Made by a program: the position numbers and the translations under genes. A DNA stretch of 64,000 nucleotides, taken from assembly GCA_963730305.1 (NCBI GenBank), contig CAVSRB010000003.1, forward strand, positions 62,001 through 126,000. The letters are read 5' to 3'. Source of the DNA: CAMYMQ01 sp963730305 (GTDB lineage Bacteria; Pseudomonadota; Alphaproteobacteria; Bin65). Under the pieces are notes generated by a model. It was not told the origin of the DNA. It did no database searches and worked only from the letters and a program-made list of their open reading frames with translations. Shown here piece by piece: positions 21,652 through 31,425 of the stretch (its first letter is position 1; every line of letters begins with the position of its first letter).

Positions 21652-21898
21652 GGAGTTCAGTGAACTATTTGCCTTATGCCTGCCATGTGGCTCAATCTAT
21701 TTGACAAAACTCGGCAATCGCATTTCGATTACAGTGTTTATTTCGATTGCGTTTGCTATCACGGCCCGAAGGAACGCCCTGCGCACGCGATCGTAACGGC
21801 AAGGGGCTTGCGCTGGTCGGTCCAGCGCGTAGTCTGAATTCGGAGGCCAGCGTTCCGGCGACGGCGGCCTTCCGAAGCCTTCGGGTGGAACCGCATCG

Positions 21899-23503
21899 AT
21901 GAACCGATTGTTACGCAGCACGGGAAAGACTATGGCGCGCTGGGGCTTCAGGTACGCGACGGCATTTGTGCTGGTGGCCGCGACGGCATGTGCGAGCCGC
22001 GGCGAACCCGGCTCGAACTTCTCGGAGCGCGGACGCATGATCATCGCGACCGGCTACCGCTTCATCACCGAACGCTACATCAACAAGGTCACGCCGCGTC
22101 AGATCGCGATGGCCGGGCTGAAGGGCCTGCACAGCCTCGATCCCGAGCTGGACGCGGAGGTGCGCGGCCAGTCGGTCGTGGTGCGCAGGGACGACAAGGT
22201 GGTCCGCCTGTTCAAGGCGCCCAACCGCGACAGCGCGAACCAGTGGGCGGACACCACGGTCGACGCCTATCTGGCGGCGCGTACGGTGTCGCCCAAGGTC
22301 CGCAAGGCCAACGCCGAGACCCTCTACAAGGCGGTGTTCGATTCCGCCCTTTCCTCGCTCGACAAGTATTCCCGCTACTCCAGCGCCGCCGACGCGCGTG
22401 ACAGCCGCGCCTGGCGCGAGGGCTATGGCGGCATCGGCATCACCATCCGCAACGACAAGGGTGTCACCAAGGTCGTCGCGGTGATGTCGAAGACTCCGGC
22501 CGAGCGCGCCGGCGTCAAGGCCGACGACACCATCATCGGCATCGACGACCGGCCGACCAAGGGCTGGACCCTGCAGCAGATCGTTCGCCACCTGCGCGGG
22601 CCGCGCGGCTCGTGGGTGCGGCTGACCCTGGCCCGGGCCTCGAGCAAGGAGCCGGTCAAGCTCCGGGTCGAGCGCCAGTTCATCAAGCCCAATACGGTGC
22701 GTTACCAGCGCGAGGGCCGGATCGCCTACATCTCGGTCGACCGGTTCAGCGTCGGCACCGCGCGGCGGGTCGCGCTCGCGGTGCACCGCGCCCGCGCCGA
22801 GCTGGGGCCGCGCCTGCGCGGCATCATCCTCGACCTGCGCAACAATCCCGGCGGGCTGCTCGACCAGGCGATCGAGCTCTCCGACCTGTTCCTGACCCAC
22901 GGGCCGATCGTCTCGACCCGCGGCCGCCACCCCGAGAGCTTCCAGCGCTACGTCGCCCAGGACAACGACATCGCGCACGGCCTGCCGATCGTCATCCTGG
23001 TCAACGGCCGGTCGGCCTCGTCGTCGGAGATCGTCGCCGCGGCGCTGCAGGACAACGGCCGCGCCGTGCTGGTCGGCACCAATTCCTACGGCAAGGGCAC
23101 GGTGCAGAGCGTCACTTCCCTGCCCAACCGCGGCGAGATGATCCTGACCTGGTCGCGCTTCCACGCGCCGTCCGGCTATGCGCTGCAGGGGCTGGGCGTA
23201 CTGCCGAACGTCTGCACGTCGCGGGGTCCGCAGAACGCCAACGCGGTGGTCGCCGCCCTGCGCCACCACAAGACGGCCAACGCCTACGTCTTCCGGCGCT
23301 GGCGCCGGCACATGCTGCCGACCAAGAAGCGCCAGACGGCGCTGCGCAAGCTGTGCCCGGCGTCGGTCGCCAAGGGCAAGTACGACGTCGACCTCGAGGT
23401 CGCGCGGCGGCTGATCCTGAACCGCAGCTTGTACCGGATGGCGGTGCGGCCGACCTCGACCAGCATGGCCCGCGCCAACGACCGGACGCATAGCACGCAA
23501 TAG
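21899..23503 (+). CDS. S41-family C-terminal processing peptidase, exported
   Basis: 534 residues. An N-terminal signal ([13 protein letters not shown]) ends in a cysteine that may be a non-ideal lipobox. A PDZ domain around 175-245 ([20 protein letters not shown], then [13 protein letters not shown]) precedes the S41 core with [20 protein letters not shown], nucleophile serine in [16 protein letters not shown] and the lysine in [10 protein letters not shown]. It should cleave periplasmic substrates at their C-termini. The C-terminal ~110 residues are basic. The 247-bp gap before it (21652-21898) has a TTGACA near 21710 without a good -10; otherwise I see nothing in that gap. Followed by rpmG. 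Confidence 0.9.
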   Translation: MNRLLRSTGKTMARWGFRYATAFVLVAATACASRGEPGSNFSERGRMIIATGYRFITERYINKVTPRQIAMAGLKGLHSLDPELDAEVRGQSVVVRRDDKVVRLFKAPNRDSANQWADTTVDAYLAARTVSPKVRKANAETLYKAVFDSALSSLDKYSRYSSAADARDSRAWREGYGGIGITIRNDKGVTKVVAVMSKTPAERAGVKADDTIIGIDDRPTKGWTLQQIVRHLRGPRGSWVRLTLARASSKEPVKLRVERQFIKPNTVRYQREGRIAYISVDRFSVGTARRVALAVHRARAELGPRLRGIILDLRNNPGGLLDQAIELSDLFLTHGPIVSTRGRHPESFQRYVAQDNDIAHGLPIVILVNGRSASSSEIVAAALQDNGRAVLVGTNSYGKGTVQSVTSLPNRGEMILTWSRFHAPSGYALQGLGVLPNVCTSRGPQNANAVVAALRHHKTANAYVFRRWRRHMLPTKKRQTALRKLCPASVAKGKYDVDLEVARRLILNRSLYRMAVRPTSTSMARANDRTHSTQ

Positions 23504-23604
23504 GCCGTTGCCTTGGCGGGGTCGCGCGTCTAAATAGACCCCAATCGGGTGCCCGACCCTATTCCGGGGGGTGCCAACGCGACTGTAGACAGCGGAATTT
23601 CGCA

Positions 23605-23775
23605 ATGCCCAAACGACCGAACACGGTGCAGATCAAGTTGGTGAGCACCGCCGACACCGGCTATTACTACGTGACCTTCAAGAATCCGAAGAACACGACC
23701 GAAAAGCTGGAGATGAAGAAATACGACCCGGTCGCGCGCAAGCACGTCCTGTTCAAGGAAGCCAAGATCAAATAG
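23605..23775 (+). CDS. rpmG: 50S ribosomal protein L33, zinc-independent form
   Basis: 56 residues: [20 protein letters not shown] followed by [20 protein letters not shown] and [16 protein letters not shown]. This is a complete L33. The two CxxC pairs of the zinc-binding form are absent, as in the C-minus paralogue that does not depend on zinc. It is monocistronic, with a strong terminator 60 bp after the stop. A component of the large ribosomal subunit near the E site. Confidence 0.95.
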   Translation: MPKRPNTVQIKLVSTADTGYYYVTFKNPKNTTEKLEMKKYDPVARKHVLFKEAKIK

Positions 23776-23834
23776 CGCTGCAGCAGGCAGCGCCGCGCCC
23801 GGGCAATCGCCATCCGGGAAGCGGGCATGATTAA

Positions 23835-23870
23835 CGGCGCCGCTGGGACCAGCGGCGCCGCTTCGATTTT
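23835..23870 (+). terminator. Rho-independent-like terminator after rpmG
   Basis: A perfect 12-bp inverted repeat, CGGCGCCGCTGG and CCAGCGGCGCCG, separated by only 2 nt, followed by CTTCGATTTT. The stem is very stable; the T-tract is short. It sits between rpmG and the convergent divK gene. Confidence 0.75.
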
Positions 23871-23888
23871 GGGGAAGGTGGCGGTGCG

Positions 23889-24326
23889 CTAGTTGAGGTA
23901 GCGCTCGACCGTCTCCAGGAACGAGGTCAGCGAGATCGGCTTCGAGAGGTAGGCCTCGCAGCCGCCCTGCCGGATCTTCTCCTCGTCGCCCTTCATGGCG
24001 AACGCGGTCACCGCGATGATCGGGATGTTCTTGAGGTCGTCGTCCGCCTTCATCGCCTTGGCGACGTCCAGGCCCGAAATCACCGGCAGCTGAATATCCA
24101 TGAGCACCAGGTCGGGACGGACCGTCCGCGCCTTCTCCAGCGCGTCCTGGCCGTCGGGGGACTGGAAGGTCACGTAGCCGTGCGCCTCGAGGAGGTCGCG
24201 GAACAGCTTCATGTTCAGCTCGTTGTCCTCCACGATCAGCACGCGCTTGGTGCTCTCGATCCCGCGCCCGTTCATGCCGCTATCGGAACCCTCGATCGTG
24301 GCCCCGCCGTTTCCGTTAACGCTCAT
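23889..24326 (-). CDS. divK: DivK-type single-domain response regulator
   Basis: 145 residues: a ~27-residue flexible N-terminus and one receiver domain. Acidic pocket in [14 protein letters not shown], phospho-acceptor Asp in [16 protein letters not shown], the Thr in [13 protein letters not shown] and the Lys in [14 protein letters not shown]. No output domain. The sequence matches DivK, which in alphaproteobacteria signals through DivJ/PleC and DivL to CckA and CtrA in the cell cycle. Position next to rpmG and dinB is common in Rhodospirillales. Divergent from dinB. Confidence 0.9.
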   Translation of the reverse strand: MSVNGNGGATIEGSDSGMNGRGIESTKRVLIVEDNELNMKLFRDLLEAHGYVTFQSPDGQDALEKARTVRPDLVLMDIQLPVISGLDVAKAMKADDDLKNIPIIAVTAFAMKGDEEKIRQGGCEAYLSKPISLTSFLETVERYLN

Positions 24327-24487
24327 CTCGATCTCTCGTGCCCCTGTGTGGCTCGGCCATTTCCACGCATTCGTCGGCCGACGGACTGTGGTATATCACC
24401 GTCATCATTAACAAAAACTTACCGGGAACGGTGGCGGTTACCCGGAAAACAGCCATTCCTGGGGTGGCTTTTCAGGACATTCGGCCG

Positions 24488-25750
24488 ATGACGGGCCTGT
24501 GCCGCGATTGCGATCAAATCCTGCCCTCGCCGCCCGCCGACGGGCGCTGTCCGGCCTGCGGCGGCCGGCGGATCGTCCGCCACGACGAGTTGTTCGACCT
24601 CGCCATCGCCCATATCGACTGCGACGCCTTCTACGCCAGCGTCGAGAAGCGCGACGACCCGTCGCTGCGCGACAAGCCGGTGATCGTCGGCGGCGGCCGC
24701 CGCGGGGTGGTCTCGGCCGCCTGCTACGTCGCCCGGATCTACGGCATCCGCTCGGCGATGCCGATGTTCAAGGCGCTCGACGCCTGCCCCGACGCGGTGG
24801 TGATCCGCCCGAACATGCAGAAATACGCCGCGGTCGGCCGCGAGGTGCGCCGGCTGATGACCGAGCTGACCCCGGCGGTCGAGCCGATCTCGATCGACGA
24901 GGCCTTCCTCGACCTGTCCGGCACCGAGCGGCTGCACCGGGCGCCGCCGGCGGTGACCCTGAGCCGGCTGATCCGGCGCATCGAGAGCGAGATCGGGGTG
25001 ACCGCGTCGATCGGGCTCAGCCACAACAAGTTCCTGGCCAAGGTCGCCTCGGACCTCGACAAGCCGCGCGGCTTCTCGGTGATCGGACGCGCGGAAACGC
25101 TGGATTTCCTGGCCGGCAAGCCGGTCGGCATCATCTGGGGCGTGGGCAAGGCGCTGCAGGCGTCGCTGGCGCGCGACGGCATCCGCACCATCAACCAGCT
25201 CCAGGAGGTGCCCGAGGCCGACCTGGTCGCCCGCTACGGCAGCATCGGCCGGCGGCTGGCCCGGTTCTCCCGCGGCGAGGACGACCGCACCGTGCACAGC
25301 GACCGGCCGACCAAGAGCATCTCGGCGGAGACCACCTTCGACACCGACATCCGGGACGCCGCGCGCCTGCGCGAGCGGCTGTGGCCCTTGTGCGAGAAGG
25401 TCTCGGGGCGGATGAAGCGGGCCGGACTGGCCGGGCGGACGGTGACGCTCAAGCTCAAGACCGCCCGGTTCAAGCTGCTCAGCCGGCGCCGCCAGCTCCC
25501 GGCACCGACCCAGCTCGCCGAAGAGATCTATCGCGCCGCCCTGCCGCTGCTCGAGGAAGAGGCCAAAGGCCCGGAATTCCGCCTGATCGGCGTCGGCCTG
25601 TCCGACCTGTCGCCGGCCGCCGGCGACGCCCTCGACCTGCTCGATCCGCAGTCGCTGCAACGCGCCAAGGTCGAGCGCGCGATCGACGCGGTGCGCGACC
25701 GGATGGGCGACAAGGCGATCGGCAAGGGGCGGAGCCTGGCGCGGCGCTGA
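24488..25750 (+). CDS. dinB: DNA polymerase IV (Y family) with N-terminal zinc ribbon
   Basis: 420 residues from the ATG at 24488. A zinc-ribbon-like N-terminus (LCRDCDQI, then GRCPACGG; four cysteines as two CxxC) precedes the polymerase. Catalytic acidic residues are in [16 protein letters not shown] and [12 protein letters not shown]. Thumb helices follow ([12 protein letters not shown]) and the little finger with [20 protein letters not shown]. It performs translesion synthesis. I recall a similar cysteine-rich extension in some other alphaproteobacterial DinB proteins, but not in the E. coli protein. A 50-codon upstream extension of the frame lacks support. It is convergent with the EipB-like gene. 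Confidence 0.93.
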   Translation: MTGLCRDCDQILPSPPADGRCPACGGRRIVRHDELFDLAIAHIDCDAFYASVEKRDDPSLRDKPVIVGGGRRGVVSAACYVARIYGIRSAMPMFKALDACPDAVVIRPNMQKYAAVGREVRRLMTELTPAVEPISIDEAFLDLSGTERLHRAPPAVTLSRLIRRIESEIGVTASIGLSHNKFLAKVASDLDKPRGFSVIGRAETLDFLAGKPVGIIWGVGKALQASLARDGIRTINQLQEVPEADLVARYGSIGRRLARFSRGEDDRTVHSDRPTKSISAETTFDTDIRDAARLRERLWPLCEKVSGRMKRAGLAGRTVTLKLKTARFKLLSRRRQLPAPTQLAEEIYRAALPLLEEEAKGPEFRLIGVGLSDLSPAAGDALDLLDPQSLQRAKVERAIDAVRDRMGDKAIGKGRSLARR

Positions 25751-25772
25751 AGCCCCGTTACGGGTCAGGCGG

Positions 25773-26633
25773 TCAGCCGCATTTCGGCTTGGGTAGCGGC
25801 TCGATCGCGCGCAGCACCGCCTTCAGCGTGAACTGGCCGTAATCGAGCGTCATCTCAGGGGTTACGCCGTTGACGTTGAGACGCAGCGTGAGCTGATAGC
25901 TCGGCCTGGAGTCGATCTTGTCCGCGTCGAAATAGGATACCCGGGCGCGCCAGCCGGGCGCGTTGACCAGCGCGCGCGCCGCCGGCGCGGCGGCGAGGTC
26001 GAGGTGGGTGCCGACCGGGCCGAGCAGGACCACGTTGACCCCGCTCCACTTGGCACGGTCCGAGGCGTCGAAAATCGGTGTCCAGAAGTGAGTGACGCCG
26101 GTCTGCGCCGCATGGATCAGGCGCAGCGAGTGATAGGTCGGGAAGATGGTGCCCGCCGGCAGCGCCGCCTGGCGCTGCTCCGGCAAGGTCAGGTCGACCC
26201 GCCCCGGCCCGCCGATCCGGTCGAGGCTTGCCTTACCGTCGAGCCGCTCCGACACCTGGCCGTTGATCCGGGTCGTGGACTTGAAGGCGAAGGTCAGGCC
26301 GTCCTTCAATTCGGTGCTGTGGAAGTCGGTCAGCGTCTCGACCTCCGGCCGGCTCGCCCGCACGATGGTCAGCCGGAACTTGTGGTGCACCGTCCAGGCC
26401 GTGCAGGTCTCGCCGAATTCGTAGTAGATCGCGCCGCCGACCTCGGCGACCCGGCTGGTCGGGCCGATCTTGGCGACCTTGAGCTCGTAGATCGCCTTGT
26501 GCGGCACCAGGCCGGACGCGATCAACTCGAGCGACGCGGCGGCGGCCGGCGCAGCCTGTCCCGCCAGGACGAACCCGGCCAGCACGACCATGCCGGCGAA
26601 GAGACGGCGCGTGTGAGTCATCATCACCCTCAT
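25773..26633 (-). CDS. EipB-like (DUF1849) periplasmic envelope-integrity protein, copy 1
   Basis: About 286 residues. The signal peptide (FAGMVVLAGFVLAGQAAPAA) is followed by a beta-rich domain starting LVPHKAIYELKVAKIG, typical of DUF1849/EipB. EipB proteins are periplasmic, spiral beta-sheet proteins needed for envelope integrity in Brucella. The family's two conserved cysteines, which form a disulfide, are present: one in FGETCTAW and one four residues or fewer from the C-terminus (KPKCG). The start may be 26633, 26624 or 26621. A second, divergent copy lies immediately upstream on the same strand. Confidence 0.85.
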   Translation of the reverse strand: MRVMMTHTRRLFAGMVVLAGFVLAGQAAPAAAASLELIASGLVPHKAIYELKVAKIGPTSRVAEVGGAIYYEFGETCTAWTVHHKFRLTIVRASRPEVETLTDFHSTELKDGLTFAFKSTTRINGQVSERLDGKASLDRIGGPGRVDLTLPEQRQAALPAGTIFPTYHSLRLIHAAQTGVTHFWTPIFDASDRAKWSGVNVVLLGPVGTHLDLAAAPAARALVNAPGWRARVSYFDADKIDSRPSYQLTLRLNVNGVTPEMTLDYGQFTLKAVLRAIEPLPKPKCG

Positions 26634-26763
26634 TTGCGCGAAGGCGCCCGACAGTCAAGCCGCTTGCACCACCATGATACCGGAGGCGACGGCTTCGGTG
26701 ATGGGTACGCCAGGATGCGGCCGGGCTGTGCCCGGTCGGGCGTGCTGACGCGGCCCTTCGGCG

Positions 26764-27604
26764 CTATCGGCATTTCGGGCGTGGCAGCTTGCTGGCGGAA
26801 CGCAGCAACCAATGAGCCTCGATACCGCGATAGTAGTAGTCGCGCTTCAACAACACGCCGTTCTCGGCGCGGATATCCACGAACAACGTGTCGTCGGAAA
26901 TGCCGCTCGGCGCACGGTAGTATGACCTTTCAAGACGCCATGCTTTCGACGCCTTGAGGTCGTCGGGCAACCGATCCAGCCCGGGCTTGTCGGCCCGCTT
27001 GATGCGAAATTCCGTTCGGCCCAGCTGCTTGTGAAATCCACCGTTGAATACCGACGCGCTTACCGAACTCGTCGCCGTTTCGAGCCGCCGACAGGATACG
27101 CCGGAGAAACGTCATCGGGAAGATCGTGCCGTCGGGCAGAGTCATGACGCGTCTCTTGCCCTTGTCCACGATCACCGCGTCGTTCTGGCCGCCTCTCGCG
27201 ATGCTGGCGGTCGCCGTGGTCTTTTCGGTCTTGGCGCCGTGATCGCGGCGCTCCTCGAAGGTGAAGCGACGACCATCCGAACCTTCGAACCAGGTCAGCG
27301 TATATCTCGAGACGGACGGTCGGGCGCCGGACTTCATGGTCGTGCTGACCGTTTCCCGATAGCGCCAGCCGTGGCACGTCTGCCTGAGCTCGATCGTCTC
27401 GGTGCCGGCGCCAACGGGCCGGGGCGGCCAGACACCCTTCAGCTTCTTCCCCAATATGGAGCTGACCTCGATCTTGTAGGTCGCCCGGTGCGGCATGATC
27501 GCGCCGTCCTGGTCCCGCGCGACCGCATCGTTGGCAAGCGCCAGCGCGCACACGAGCGCAAGCGGGATCACTGTACGAAGATGCGGGCACCCTGCCCCAA
27601 TCAT
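26764..27604 (-). CDS. EipB-like (DUF1849) protein, copy 2, one one-base insertion
   Basis: About 279 residues across one break near 27040 (GTC-g-GTA), past which [23 protein letters not shown] sequence resumes in frame. The signal peptide ([18 protein letters not shown]) precedes [20 protein letters not shown], and the two family cysteines are kept ([14 protein letters not shown] near the end). It is only distantly similar to copy 1, so the duplication is old. Start at 27604 gives a clean signal peptide; a GTG at 27643 is an alternative. Downstream of aspS on the same strand, with a 132-bp gap. Confidence 0.78.
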
Positions 27605-27736
27605 GGCAACGATGCCCTGAGTGTCTGTCCAGCCGGTCTGCACCCAGACTAGAATTCGAACACCGGCGGATTAAGGCAGTTCCGTGCCAATATTGAGGCA
27701 ATCCCTGGAAGCCCCACGCCGATACGCCAGGACCGG

Positions 27737-29534
27737 TCAGCCGTCGGACTTCACCTGCGGCGGCAGATGGACGCGCAGATGCAGCTCGCGCAGCCGGTGC
27801 TCGGGCACCTCGGCGGGCGCGCCGACCATCAGGTCCTGGGCCTGCTGGTTCATCGGGAAGGCGATGACCTCGCGGATGTTGGGCTCGTCGGCGAGCAGCA
27901 TGACGATGCGGTCGATGCCCGGCGCCGAGCCGCCGTGGGGCGGCGCGCCGAACTTGAGCGCATTGAGCATGCCGGAGAACTCGGCCTCCAGCTCGGCCGC
28001 CGAATAGCCGGCGATCTCGAACGCCTTGTACATGATGTCCGGCCGGTGGTTCCGGATCGCCCCCGAGGACAGCTCCACGCCGTTGCAGACGATGTCGTAC
28101 TGGAACGCCTTGATCGACAGCGGGTCGTCGCCCTCCAGCGCCTCCAGCCCGCCCTGGGGCATCGAGAACGGGTTGTGCGAGAAGTCGAGCTTGCCGGTGT
28201 CGTCGAGCTCGTACATCGGGAAGTCGACCACCCAGCAGAAGCGGTAGACGTTCTCTTCGAGCAGGCTGAGCTCCTCGCCGAGCCGGTTGCGCACCAGGCC
28301 GGCGAACTCGGCGGCGTCGCCCGGCTGGTCGCAGGCGAAGAACACCGCGTCGCCGTCCTTGGCGCCGGTGGCGGCCGCGATCTCGGCGGTCTTCTCGGGG
28401 CCGAGGTTGTTGGCGATCGGCCCCACGGCCTCGGTGCCGCCCTCTCCTTCCCGCCAGAAGATGTAGCCGAGGCCGGGCTTGCCCATGTCCTTCTGGGCCC
28501 AGGAATTCATCCGGTCGCAGAAGGCGCGCTGGCCGGCGCCCGGTGCCCGGGATGGCGCGGACGATGGCGCCCTTCTCGATCAGGCCGGCGAAGATCTTGA
28601 AGCCCGAGCCGCGGAACGCCTCGGTGACGTCGGCGATCTCGATCGGATTGCGCAGGTCGGGCTTGTCCGAGCCGTATTTCAGCATCGCCTCGTCGAAGGG
28701 GATGCGCGGGAACGGCAGCGGCGTCACCGTGCGGCCGTGGCCGAATTCCTCGAACACGCCGTGCAGGACCGGCTCGATCGCCGCGAACACGTCCTCCTGG
28801 GTGACGTAGCTCATCTCGAAGTCGAGCTGGTAGAACTCGCCCGGCGAGCGGTCCGCGCGGGCGTCCTCGTCGCGGAAGCAGGGCGCGATCTGGAAATACT
28901 TGTCGAAGCCCGCGATCATCAGCAGCTGCTTGAACATCTGCGGCGCCTGGGGCAACGCGTAGAACTGGCCCGGATGGAGCCGCGACGGCACCAGGTAGTC
29001 GCGCGCGCCCTCGGGCGAGCTGGCGGTCAGCACCGGCGTCTGGAACTCGCGGAAACCCTGGTCGATCATCCGCCGCCGGATCGACGAGATCACGTCGGAG
29101 CGCAGCGCGATGTTGCGCTGCATCTTCTCGCGGCGCAGGTCGAGATAGCGGTAGCGCAGCCGCACCTCCTCGCCGTAGTCGACCTCGGAATTGACCTGGA
29201 GCGGCAGCGGGTCTGCGGCGGCCTGGACCTCGGCCTCGGCGACGCGGACCTCGACCTGGCCGGTCGGCAGCGACGGGTTGACGGTATCCTCGGATCGGCG
29301 GACGACCTTGCCGGTGACGGTCAGCACGCTTTCCAGCTTGACCTCGTCGAGGACCGGGAAGCTCGGGTCGTTGGTGTCGACCACGACCTGGGTGACGCCG
29401 TAATGGTCGCGCAGGTCGACGAACAGCAGGTTGCCGTGGTCCCGCTTGCGATGCACCCAGCCCGACAGACGGACCTCGGCGCCGTCATGGTCCAATCGCA
29501 GATCGCCGCACGTGTGCGTTCGGTAGGGGTGCAT
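27737..29534 (-). CDS. aspS: Aspartate-tRNA ligase, one one-base insertion
   Basis: About 598 residues. N-terminal anticodon-binding OB fold ([20 protein letters not shown]), then class II motif 1/2 ([20 protein letters not shown]), a GAD insertion, and motif 3 ([20 protein letters not shown]). The frame breaks once near 28545 (GGG-c-GCC); sequence on both sides is conserved. Type II bacterial AspRS. Whether it also charges tRNA-Asn cannot be told here, since no gatCAB or asnS is visible. Upstream ATG at 29585 is less likely than 29534 ([12 protein letters not shown]). Confidence 0.93.
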
Positions 29535-29717
29535 CACCTTGCCTTCGGTCTCGGAATCACTTCGGGAGATGGATCGGCCGGACAAGCCACGCAGGATGGC
29601 GATTTGTCAAGGGTGGCCGGCGTTCCGGCGTCTATATAGGCTTTCGCGGCCGCCGCACACCCCCGCACGGCGTCGCAACCGCCTCGGCCTCAGAGCCTGG
29701 GCCCCAGAGCCCGAACC

Positions 29718-30311
29718 TCAGAACAGCACCGCCGCGCCGACCGACAGGACCAGCAGGACGGCGAAGGTGACGTTGATGATCCGGTTCGCCCGCGGCGCGC
29801 GGAAGAAGCGGGTCAACGCCGCGCCGCCGAACAGCCAGGCGACGTTGACGACGGCGATGATCGCGAGCAGCAGGACCAGCTTGAGCGTGGCGTCGAGGAC
29901 GAGCCGGCCATGGACCAGCACGAAGCCCGAGAACAGGGCCGCCATGGCGGCGTAGGCCTTGGGGTTGACCAGCGACAGGAAGACGCCGGCGAAGAAGGAC
30001 GGGTGGCGGTCGGCGCCGGCGTTCTCCGCCAGCGGCGGCGCGGTCGCGATGCGGAAGGCGAGATAGGCGAAATAGAGCGCCGCGACCGTGACCACGACCG
30101 GGGTCGCGCCGGGCACCGCCAGCAGCACGCCCGAGACGCCGGTCGCGACGATCGCCATCACCACCACCATGCCGGCGTCGAGCCCGGCCATGTAGCCGAG
30201 GCCGCGGCGCGCGCCGAAGGCGGCACCGGTAGCGGCGAGGCTCAACGTGTTCGGGCCGGGACTGCCGGTCAGGGCGAACCCGGCGAGGACGAAGCCCAAC
30301 AGCTCCTCCAC
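29718..30311 (-). CDS. LysE/RhtB-family amino-acid exporter
   Basis: 197 residues with about six membrane helices. The N-terminus (ELLGFVLAGFALTGSPGPNT) carries the family signature GSPGPN, followed by GARRGLGYMAGLDAGM and FLSLVNPKAYAAMAALFSGF. It exports an amino acid or derivative. The start is the GTG at 30311, with GGGAGGG upstream; no ATG is available in the right place. Divergent from an AraC-family regulator, a common pairing in which the regulator controls the exporter. The intervening 90 bp contain a 15-bp direct repeat. Confidence 0.88.
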   Translation of the reverse strand: MEELLGFVLAGFALTGSPGPNTLSLAATGAAFGARRGLGYMAGLDAGMVVVMAIVATGVSGVLLAVPGATPVVVTVAALYFAYLAFRIATAPPLAENAGADRHPSFFAGVFLSLVNPKAYAAMAALFSGFVLVHGRLVLDATLKLVLLLAIIAVVNVAWLFGGAALTRFFRAPRANRIINVTFAVLLVLSVGAAVLF

Positions 30312-30330
30312 GGCGTCTGCCCTCCCTGTC

Positions 30331-30385
30331 GAGCCCGGACGTGCCGAGCCCGGACGTGCCGAGCCCGGACGTGTCGAGCCCGGTC
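30331..30385. repeat. 15-bp direct repeat between lysE-like and araC-like genes
   Basis: The unit GAGCCCGGACGTGCC occurs at 30331 and 30346, then at 30361 with one change, and partially at 30376. The array fills most of the shared upstream region of the divergent exporter and AraC regulator. AraC-family proteins bind direct repeats, so these could be operator copies, but simple slippage expansion is equally possible. Confidence 0.75.
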
Positions 30386-30401
30386 GGCGGTTCTGGTATA
30401 A

Positions 30402-31301
30402 ATGGCCATGCCTCTTTCTAAGCGCGACGCAGAGACGCGTCTTGAACGATCGTGCGAGACCGGGCCCCGCTCTCGCGTGGGCGACTGGGTCCGGCGCGCG
30501 CCGGGCGCGCCCGGTTTCGAGCGGATCGAGGCTTTCTTCGCCGGCCATGGCTTCGACCCGCACCGGCACGACACCTACGCGATCGGGTACACGATGCAGG
30601 GCGTGCAGGCGTTTCGCTATCGCGGCGAGACGGCCCGCAGCCTGCCCGGCCAGGTCTTCGTGCTGCATCCGGACGAGACCCACGACGGCCGGGCCGGCAC
30701 CGGCGCGGGGTTCCGCTACCGCATCCTTTACGTCGCGCCCCGGCATATCCGCGCGGCCCTGGGCGACCGGCCCTGCGCCCTGCCCTTCGTTCCCGGCGCC
30801 GTATCGCGCGACCGCCGGCTGGCCCGCGCGATCGCGAGCGCCCTCGACGACCTGGCGGCGCCGCTCGAGCCGTTGCAGCTGGACCAAGCCGTGCTCGAGC
30901 TGGCGGAGGCGCTGACGGCGGCGTCGGACGCGCCGCGCCGGTGGACCGCGTCGGCCCGCGACCGGCGCGCCGTCGACCGGGCGCGGGACTATCTCGACGC
31001 CAACCTCGAGCAGCCCGTCGCCTCGGCCGACCCTAAACCAGTGTCGTCTGCCGACCTGGAAGCCGTCACCGGCCTGTCGCGCTACACGTTGGCGCGGCAG
31101 TTCCGGGCCTGCCTCGGTACCAGCCCCCATCGCTATCTCGTCCTGCGGCGGCTCGACCGGGCGCGGGCGATGCTGGGCCAGGGGACGCCGGTGGCGGAGG
31201 TCGCGCTCGCCTGCGGCTTCGCCGACCAGAGCCACCTGACCCGCCGCTTCAAGCAGGCCTGCGGCGTCACACCGGGCCGCTGGCGCGCGCTGGCGGGGTG
31301 A
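30402..31301 (+). CDS. AraC-family transcriptional regulator
   Basis: 299 residues. The N-terminal cupin-like sensing domain (HRHDTYAIGYTMQGVQAFRY, then PGQVFVLHPDETHDG) is linked to a C-terminal pair of helix-turn-helix motifs (LEAVTGLSRYTLARQFRACL, then VAEVALACGFADQSHLTRRF). It likely activates or represses the divergent LysE-type exporter. Start: TATAAA overlaps the first ATG (30402); 30408 is the other candidate and no ribosome site precedes either. A ~20-residue insert (SADPKPVSS) sits between the domains. Confidence 0.9.
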   Translation: MAMPLSKRDAETRLERSCETGPRSRVGDWVRRAPGAPGFERIEAFFAGHGFDPHRHDTYAIGYTMQGVQAFRYRGETARSLPGQVFVLHPDETHDGRAGTGAGFRYRILYVAPRHIRAALGDRPCALPFVPGAVSRDRRLARAIASALDDLAAPLEPLQLDQAVLELAEALTAASDAPRRWTASARDRRAVDRARDYLDANLEQPVASADPKPVSSADLEAVTGLSRYTLARQFRACLGTSPHRYLVLRRLDRARAMLGQGTPVAEVALACGFADQSHLTRRFKQACGVTPGRWRALAG

Positions 31302-31425
31302 CGCGGCCGACGGGCCCGGCGGTCGGGACCGCCGTGCCAACGCCCCGACAACCGCTGCCTCGTCAACTGCTATAGTCCCGCCACCGCGGCCGGGCCGGCC
31401 GCCGCCTCATGAACGGATCCGAGCG

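Noticed and set aside
30331..30385. CRISPR-like array
   Set aside because: 15-bp units are contiguous, without spacers, and no cas genes are present.
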